Shown in pieces: positions 13,093 through 18,011 of a stretch of 18,011 nt of DNA (position 1 is its first letter; the number at the start of each line of letters is the position of its first letter). The position numbers and the translations under genes are program-made. Under the pieces are notes generated by a model that saw nothing but the letters and a program-made list of their open reading frames with translations, made no database searches and had not been told where the DNA came from. Source of the DNA: an uncultured Faecalibacterium sp. (GTDB taxonomy: Bacteria > Bacillota > Clostridia > Oscillospirales > Ruminococcaceae); contig CAMFSB010000003.1 in assembly GCA_945982465.1 (NCBI GenBank), positions 1 through 18,011 on the forward strand, written 5' to 3'.

Positions 13093-13126
13093 TATGTTCT
13101 ACAAGAAATGGGGGATTTGTGAATCC

Positions 13127-14440
13127 ATGTTTAAGAAGCTGAAGCGTGCGGCCGTTGGCGCCAACGTCCCGCATGAAAAGGCCACTGCGGCGCTCAAAGC
13201 GGTGCCGTTCGGCGTTCCGGCCGAAGTGCGCATTCCGATGTCGATGCACATCGGCGCGCCGGCCAAGGCCCTGGTCAAAAAGGGCGACGCGGTCATGGTG
13301 GGCACCCGGATCGGTGAGGCGGGCGGCTTTGTCTCGGCCAACATCCATTCCAGCGTGTCCGGCACGGTCAAGGCGGTGGAGCCGTTCACCCTGGCCAATG
13401 GCCGTACCTGCGACGCCGTGGTGATCACCACCGACGGCCAGCAGACTGTGGACCCGGCGGTGCAGCCGCCGGTGGTCACCGATAAGGCCAGCTTTATGAA
13501 AGCGGTGCGCGACTCGGGCCTGGTGGGCCTGGGCGGCGCGGGCTTCCCCACGGACGTGAAGCTGCAGCCCAAAACGCCGGTGGACACCCTGCTGATCAAC
13601 GCCTCGGAGTGCGAGGTCATGGTCACCAGCGACACCCGCGAAATGCTGGACTTTACCGACACCGTGGTCAGCGGCATTCAGGCGGTGCTCAAGTGGTGCG
13701 AGATCCCGAAGTGCGTCATCGGCATCGAGCGCAACAAGCCCGAGTGCATCGACGCGCTGTGCGCCCTGACCAAGGACATCCCTGCCATTACGGTCAAGCC
13801 TCTGCCCGCCGTGTACGGAACCGGCGCCGAGCTGATCCTGATCGAAAAGTGCCTGGGCCGCGAAGTACCCCACGGCGGCCTGCCGGCCGACGCGGGCTGC
13901 GTGGTCATGAACGTCACCTCCGTGAGCTTTTTGGGCAAGTACCTGAACACCGGCATGCCGCTGGTGGAGCGCACCCTGACCATTGACGGCGACGCGTGCG
14001 CCAGACCCTGCAACGTCACCGCCCCGGTGGGTACTTCCATGCAGGAGCTGATCGACTTTGCCGGCGTCAAAGAGGGGGTCAAGCTGTCCAAGGTGATCGC
14101 GGGCGGCGCCATGATGGGCCCCGCTGTGGCCGATCTGTCCAACCCCATCACCAAGACCAGCTCCAGCCTGCTGATGCTGGGCGAAGACGAGGCCACGATG
14201 CCCGCGATCGACCCCTGCATCCGCTGCGGCCGCTGTGTGGAATACTGCCCGCTGGGCCTGGAGCCGGTGGAAGTGGCCGGCGCGTACGACCGGCGCGACC
14301 TGGAAGAGCTGGGCAAGCTGCATGTGGATTACTGCTTTAACTGCGGCTCGTGCACGTTTGTGTGCCCGGCCAAGCGCCCTGTCACCCAGATGATGAGCCT
14401 GGCCAAGGCATTTTATCTTGAAAAAGGAGGCAAAAAATAA
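13127..14440 (+). CDS. rnfC: Rnf complex subunit RnfC
   Basis: Peripheral subunit of the ion-pumping ferredoxin:NAD+ oxidoreductase, holding the NADH/FMN site. The 437-residue protein has an N-terminal barrel-like domain (PMSMHIGAPAKALVKKGD), the Rossmann-like GLVGLGGAGFPT, and two C-terminal [4Fe-4S] motifs: C364, C367, C370, C374 and C403, C406, C409, C413. It is shorter at the N-terminus than some homologues and lacks the long C-terminal repeats of the E. coli RsxC. The start is uncertain: ATG 13127 (MFKKL) looks most like RnfC, with GGGGG 12 nt upstream; ATG 13094 is in frame but overlaps the leader hairpin. It is the first gene of the operon and overlaps rnfD by one base (TAATG). Confidence 0.93.
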   Translation: MFKKLKRAAVGANVPHEKATAALKAVPFGVPAEVRIPMSMHIGAPAKALVKKGDAVMVGTRIGEAGGFVSANIHSSVSGTVKAVEPFTLANGRTCDAVVITTDGQQTVDPAVQPPVVTDKASFMKAVRDSGLVGLGGAGFPTDVKLQPKTPVDTLLINASECEVMVTSDTREMLDFTDTVVSGIQAVLKWCEIPKCVIGIERNKPECIDALCALTKDIPAITVKPLPAVYGTGAELILIEKCLGREVPHGGLPADAGCVVMNVTSVSFLGKYLNTGMPLVERTLTIDGDACARPCNVTAPVGTSMQELIDFAGVKEGVKLSKVIAGGAMMGPAVADLSNPITKTSSSLLMLGEDEATMPAIDPCIRCGRCVEYCPLGLEPVEVAGAYDRRDLEELGKLHVDYCFNCGSCTFVCPAKRPVTQMMSLAKAFYLEKGGKK

Positions 14441-15390
14441 TGGATGCGAAACTGATTGTTTCGGCCTCCCCGCACGTGCGCGCACCTGAGAGCACCCGCA
14501 GCCTGATGGGCAACGTGATCATTGCGCTGGCGCCCTGTGTGGTGGCTTCGGCCATTATTTTCGGCTGGCGTGCGCTGCTGCTCACCGCTGTTACGGTGGC
14601 GGCCTGTGTGGGCTTTGAGTGGCTGTACTGCAAGCTGATGAAGAAACCGATCCCGGTGGGCGATCTGTCCGCCGTGGTCACCGGCCTGATCCTGGCCATG
14701 AACTTCCCCGTATCGCTGCCCATCGGCGAGGCGATCGTGGGCGCGTTTATCGCCATCGTGCTGGTCAAGCAGCTGTTCGGCGGCATTGGCATGAACTTTG
14801 CCAACCCCGCTTTGGTGGGCCGTATCGCCCTGTTCAGCGGCTTCTCCAGCGCCATGACCAACTGGGTGTACCCCGACGCGGCCGTGGACCAGCTTTCCAG
14901 CGCCACCCCACTGCAGGTGGCCGACCCCTCCCGCCTGAGCCTGCTGGACCTGTTTATGGGCGTGCACGGCGGCGTGATGGGCGAGACCTGCGCGCTGGCC
15001 ATCCTGATCGGCTTTGTGTACTTAGTGGTCACCAAGACCATCAGCCCGGCGATCCCGGTCACCTACCTGGCCACCGTGGCGGTGATGAGCCTGCTGGCCG
15101 GCCGCGACCCGATGGTGCAGCTGCTCAGCGGCGGCCTGCTGTTCGGCGCGGTGTTCATGGCCACCGACTATGTCACCAGCCCCTTTACGCTGAAAGGCAA
15201 GCTGATCTTTGGCGTGTGCCTGGGCGTGATCACCTGCGCGATCCGCTTCTGGGCGAACATGGCCGAGGGCGTATCGTTCGCCATCCTGCTGATGAACCTG
15301 TTTGTTCCGTACATCAATGACCTGACCCGTCAGACCCCGTACGGCTACATCAAGCCGGCGAAACCTGCCAAAGGGGGTGCCGACAAATGA
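14440..15390 (+). CDS. rnfD: Rnf complex subunit RnfD
   Basis: Integral membrane subunit related to NqrB, 316 residues with about eight to ten membrane helices. The FMN is covalently attached to a threonine, here T156 in LSSATPLQVAD; the later segment MATDYVTSPFT (240-250) is also a family mark. The N-terminus SASPHVRAPESTRSLMGNVIIAL is typical. AAAAAGGAGG precedes the ATG inside the rnfC end; its stop overlaps the rnfG start by 4 nt. Confidence 0.95.
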   Translation: MDAKLIVSASPHVRAPESTRSLMGNVIIALAPCVVASAIIFGWRALLLTAVTVAACVGFEWLYCKLMKKPIPVGDLSAVVTGLILAMNFPVSLPIGEAIVGAFIAIVLVKQLFGGIGMNFANPALVGRIALFSGFSSAMTNWVYPDAAVDQLSSATPLQVADPSRLSLLDLFMGVHGGVMGETCALAILIGFVYLVVTKTISPAIPVTYLATVAVMSLLAGRDPMVQLLSGGLLFGAVFMATDYVTSPFTLKGKLIFGVCLGVITCAIRFWANMAEGVSFAILLMNLFVPYINDLTRQTPYGYIKPAKPAKGGADK

Positions 15391-15956
15391 AAAAGAACGA
15401 AACCTTTGAAACCATGGTCAAGCCGGTTCTGGTGCTGGTGGTGATCTGCCTGATCACCAGCGCGCTGCTGGCCGTGACCAACAGCTTTACGGCCCCCATC
15501 ATCGCGGCCAACGAGGAAGCGGCCGCCAACGCCGCGTACATCGAAGTGCTGCCCGAGGCCGACGGCTTTACCAACCTGACGGCCGAGGTCACCACCGAGA
15601 ACATCACCGCCGCCATGAAAGCCACCAACGGCGCGGGCTGGTGCATCAAGGCCACCGGCAAGGGCTACGGCGGCGATGTGCCTGTGGTCATCGCGTTTGA
15701 TAACGACGGCAATATCCTGGCCGTGAAGTTCATGCAGAACTCCGAATCGGCCGGCTTTGGCATGCGCCTGTGGGACGGCAGCGGCGACGGCGAGGTGTTT
15801 GCCGCGTCGCTGGTGGGCAAAAACGCCCCCGTCACCCTCAAGCAGGACGGTGTGGACGGCCTTTCGGGCGCCACCATCTCCAGCAAGGCGGCGGTCTCCG
15901 CTGTGAACAGCGCGATGGAATGCCTGGCCGAACTGCAAGCAAAGGAGGCAGCGTAA
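15387..15956 (+). CDS. rnfG: Rnf complex subunit RnfG
   Basis: Membrane-anchored flavin subunit, 189 residues. One N-terminal helix (about 12-32) and an extracytoplasmic FMN-binding domain ending in DGLSGATISSKAAVSAVN, where T163 of SGAT is the FMN attachment threonine. The start is coupled to rnfD by ATGA overlap. The length is usual for clostridial RnfG. Confidence 0.95.
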   Translation: MKKNETFETMVKPVLVLVVICLITSALLAVTNSFTAPIIAANEEAAANAAYIEVLPEADGFTNLTAEVTTENITAAMKATNGAGWCIKATGKGYGGDVPVVIAFDNDGNILAVKFMQNSESAGFGMRLWDGSGDGEVFAASLVGKNAPVTLKQDGVDGLSGATISSKAAVSAVNSAMECLAELQAKEAA

Positions 15957-15959
15957 ACT

Positions 15960-16613
15960 ATGGCTGAAAAAAGCAAGGTGAGCATTGTCACCAACGGCCT
16001 GATCAAGGAAAACCCGGTGCTGCGCCTGGTGCTGGGCACCTGCCCCACGCTGGCGGTCACCACGGCGGTTTCCAACGCCCTGGGCATGGGCGTGGCCGCC
16101 ATGGCCGTTCTGATCTGCTCCAATATCGTTATTTCCGCACTGCGCAAGGTGATCCCCGATAAGGTGCATCTGCCGTGCTACATCACCATCATCGCCACCT
16201 TCGTCACCATCGTGCAGATGGTGGTCAAGGCGTACGCTCCCGCGCTGGACACCGCCCTGGGCGTGTACCTGCCGCTGATCGTCGTGAACTGCATCATCCT
16301 CGGCCGTGCCGAGATGTTCGCCTGCAAGCATACCGTGGTCGAGTCGGCTCTGGACGGCGTGGGCATGGGCCTGGGCTTTACCCTGGCGCTGACCGCCATG
16401 GCCACCGTGCGCGAAGTGCTGGGCGCGGGCACCTGGCTGGGCTTTACCGTCCTGCCCGAGAGCATGGACCGCTTTACCCTGATGACCAGCGCTCCCGGCG
16501 GCTTCTTCACCTTCGGCATCCTGATGGCGCTGGTGGTGTGGATCGAGACCAAGACCAACAACCGCATCGAGCGCAAGATCGGCTGTGCTGCGGAGAAAGG
16601 GGCGACTGAATAA
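15960..16613 (+). CDS. rnfE: Rnf complex subunit RnfE
   Basis: Integral membrane subunit, 217 residues with about six helices. Family marks: NGLIKENPVLRLVLGTCPTLAVTTAVSNALGMG at the N-terminus, GVYLPLIVVNCIILGRAEMFA in the middle and ESALDGVGMGLGFTLAL after it. RnfE and RnfA are paralogous and inverted relative to each other in the membrane. It has AAGGAGG within the rnfG end. The stop overlaps the rnfA start by one base. Confidence 0.95.
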   Translation: MAEKSKVSIVTNGLIKENPVLRLVLGTCPTLAVTTAVSNALGMGVAAMAVLICSNIVISALRKVIPDKVHLPCYITIIATFVTIVQMVVKAYAPALDTALGVYLPLIVVNCIILGRAEMFACKHTVVESALDGVGMGLGFTLALTAMATVREVLGAGTWLGFTVLPESMDRFTLMTSAPGGFFTFGILMALVVWIETKTNNRIERKIGCAAEKGATE

Positions 16614-17245
16614 TGGCACTGGGTGTAAAACTTGCTTCGATCTTCTTCAGCATGATCCTGGTCAACAACTATGTGCTGGTGAAGTTCCTGGGCATCTGCC
16701 CGTTTTTGGGCGTGTCCAAAAAGCTGAATTCGGCGTTTGGCATGTCGATGGCGGTCATCTTTGTCATGCTGATCGCCACGCTGGTTACCTTCCCCATTCA
16801 GATTTTCCTGCTGGACGCCAACGACCTGGGCTACCTGCAGACCATTGTGTTCATTCTGATCATTGCGGTGCTGGTGCAGCTGATCGAGATCGTGCTCAAA
16901 AAGTATATGCCCCCGCTGTATAACAGCCTGGGCGTGTACCTGCCCCTGATCACCACCAACTGCTGCGTGCTGGGCGTGACCGTTCTGAACGTGGACAACT
17001 ACGCCGCCGACGTGGTCAAGTTTGGCTTTGGCTACGCCTATGCCGAGGCGCTGGTGTGCGCCGTGGGCGCGGGCGCCGGCTTTATGCTGGCAATGGTGAT
17101 GTTCAGCGGCGTGCGCAAGCGCGTGGAAGCGTGCGAGTGCCCCGCCAGCTTCAAGGGCCTGCCCATCACGCTGGTGGCTGCGGCCATCACCAGCCTGTCG
17201 TTTATGGGCTTCGGCGGCATCGTCGAGGGCATCTTCAACCTGTAA
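16613..17245 (+). CDS. rnfA: Rnf complex subunit RnfA
   Basis: Integral membrane subunit, 210 residues with about six helices, paralogue of RnfE. Marks: SMILVNNYVLVKFLGICPFLGVSKK, GVYLPLITTNCCVLGV (compare RnfE) and FMGFGGIVEGIFNL at the C-terminus. Conserved cysteines in the ICPF and NCCVLG segments are those proposed to bind an iron-sulfur centre between RnfA and RnfE. GAAAGGGG precedes the start. rnfB follows after 13 nt with AAGGAGG. Confidence 0.95.
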   Translation: MALGVKLASIFFSMILVNNYVLVKFLGICPFLGVSKKLNSAFGMSMAVIFVMLIATLVTFPIQIFLLDANDLGYLQTIVFILIIAVLVQLIEIVLKKYMPPLYNSLGVYLPLITTNCCVLGVTVLNVDNYAADVVKFGFGYAYAEALVCAVGAGAGFMLAMVMFSGVRKRVEACECPASFKGLPITLVAAAITSLSFMGFGGIVEGIFNL

Positions 17246-17258
17246 GGAGGAACAACAC

Positions 17259-17726
17259 ATGAATATCGCATTAGCTGTTATCCTCTGCACGGTCATCGGC
17301 GCTGTGGGCGCGGCCATTCTGGTGGCTGCCGCCAAGTTCATGGCTGTTGAAGAGGACCCCCGCATTGCCGAGGTCACCAGCTGCCTGGCCGGCGCCAACT
17401 GCGGCGGCTGCGGCTATGCCGGCTGTGCCGACTACGCCAAGGCGGTCGTGATGGACGGCGTGCCCGTAAACCTGTGCGCCCCCGGCGGCGCGGCCAGCGG
17501 CCCCCTGCCCGCCACCTTCCTCCTCCCCTTCGCCATGGGGGCCTGCTCCGCCCTGGGCGGCAGCATCATGACCGACGCCTTCGGCACCGTGGCCATGGTG
17601 GCCATGACGCCCCTGGTCACCATCCAGGCCATGGGCCTGTACAGCCAGCTCCGCCACAAGCTGGCCCGCCGCCGTCTGCTCTATCACATGGAGCGGGTGG
17701 AGGACACCGTGGTCTATTTCGACTGA
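17259..17726 (+). CDS. RnfB N-terminus fused in frame to a DUF1538 C-terminus (chimera)
   Basis: Residues 1 to about 78 are RnfB: a membrane helix (2-26), AVEEDPRIAEVTSCL, and the first [4Fe-4S] motif C48-x2-C51-x4-C56-x16-C73 in GANCGGCGYAGC...NLC. Genuine RnfB continues with ferredoxin-type clusters to more than 250 residues; all of that is missing. From about residue 80 the sequence changes to PATFLLPFAMGACSALGG, then SIMTDAFGTVAMVAMTPL, which I recognise as the C-terminal repeat of DUF1538 membrane proteins, ending in a basic and acidic tail. The join lies in GC-rich GGCGGCGCGGCCAGCGG (17484-17500). Neither half can work as its parent protein. An assembly chimera is the simplest explanation; a real deletion or recombination is the alternative. 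The start ATG 17259 has AAGGAGG. Confidence 0.85.
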   Translation: MNIALAVILCTVIGAVGAAILVAAAKFMAVEEDPRIAEVTSCLAGANCGGCGYAGCADYAKAVVMDGVPVNLCAPGGAASGPLPATFLLPFAMGACSALGGSIMTDAFGTVAMVAMTPLVTIQAMGLYSQLRHKLARRRLLYHMERVEDTVVYFD

Positions 17727-17741
17727 GAGAGGAGGCGCGCT

Positions 17742-18011
17742 TTGGACGCCATCAAATTGATCGTCTCCATTGTGGAGCGGGGCAAGGGAGTGACCATGCA
17801 GCGGCTGTATGACCAGCGCCAGGTCTTCCTCCACCTTCAGTGCGCCGGCCGCGGCACCGCTACTTCGGAAATCTTAGACATTTTAGGCCTGGGGTCCAGC
17901 GAAAAGGATGTGGTCTTCAGCTTTGCCGCCGCCCCGTCCGCTCAGCTGCTGCTCCATGACCTGGACAACGACCTGCGGGGCAGCGCAGGCACCTCAGGCA
18001 TCGTGTTCTCC
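17742..18011 (+). CDS. P-II-like regulator of DUF1538 neighbourhoods (3' end cut by window edge)
   Basis: Starts at TTG 17742, with GAGGAGG 6 nt upstream, 15 nt after the chimeric ORF. The first 90 residues, MDAIKLIVSIVERGKGVTMQ and onward with LQCAGRGTATSEILDILGLG (about 34-53), resemble the P-II-like family found next to DUF1538 genes; the T-loop tyrosine motif YRGAV of GlnB/GlnK is absent. The partner role with DUF1538 is from family context, not shown here. The gene lies right of the suspected junction and may belong to another genome. It continues past the window end. Confidence 0.65.
   Translation, partial: MDAIKLIVSIVERGKGVTMQRLYDQRQVFLHLQCAGRGTATSEILDILGLGSSEKDVVFSFAAAPSAQLLLHDLDNDLRGSAGTSGIVFS

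Noticed and set aside
13040..14485. 481-codon minus-strand frame opposite rnfC
   Set aside because: Antisense shadow with His/Arg/Ala-rich composition; rnfC on the plus strand has clear motifs.

Overview
The window looks like chromosome of a GC-rich, gut-type Clostridia (Ruminococcaceae/Oscillospiraceae, in the Gemmiger/Subdoligranulum/Faecalibacterium neighbourhood by general character; this placement is inference). Supporting signs are AGGAGG-type ribosome sites, near-consensus sigma-A promoters, Rho-independent terminators, an rnfCDGEAB operon in clostridial order, and a PepV-type dipeptidase. I see no phage, insertion sequence, CRISPR array, tRNA or rRNA.

Layout. (1) 1-3114, minus strand: a uxaB-uxaA operon for altronate/tagaturonate (galacturonate) catabolism. 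It has its own promoter overlapped by a palindrome, and uxaA runs off the window a few residues before its end. (2) 3350-6859, plus strand: cysK, mnmA and a cysteine desulfurase form a sulfur series (cysteine made, sulfur removed, sulfur placed on tRNA uridine 34). It starts at a perfect-consensus promoter, has a long leader with a possible cysteine-containing leader peptide, carries an intrinsic terminator between cysK and mnmA, and ends at a 20-bp terminator hairpin. (3) 7018-8867, minus strand: an ammonium channel fused to a P-II domain. Its promoter is followed almost at once by an intrinsic terminator within the leader. (4) 9172-11331: a DUF1622 membrane protein (minus), a small frameshifted ORF (plus), an apparently bidirectional promoter between them, and a PepV-like dipeptidase (plus). 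(5) 11332-11990: a gene-free stretch packed with perfect hairpins, including a 14-bp inverted repeat about 400 bp apart and two inverted copies of a hairpin-box-hairpin module. (6) 11991-12928, minus strand: a histidine phosphatase translationally coupled to a 45-residue single-helix membrane protein. (7) 13008 to the end, plus strand: rnfC, D, G, E, A and the start of rnfB.

The most important irregularity is at about 17482-17500. RnfB stops after its first [4Fe-4S] motif (about residue 78 of a protein normally more than 250 residues long) and continues in frame into the C-terminal part of a DUF1538 membrane protein, followed by the P-II-like gene that usually accompanies DUF1538. This is either an assembly chimera or a real deletion/recombination; everything right of about 17490 should be treated as possibly foreign to the rest of the window. 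The next most interesting items are the hairpin-rich region 11342-11945, the terminator just after the amt promoter, and the cysK leader.
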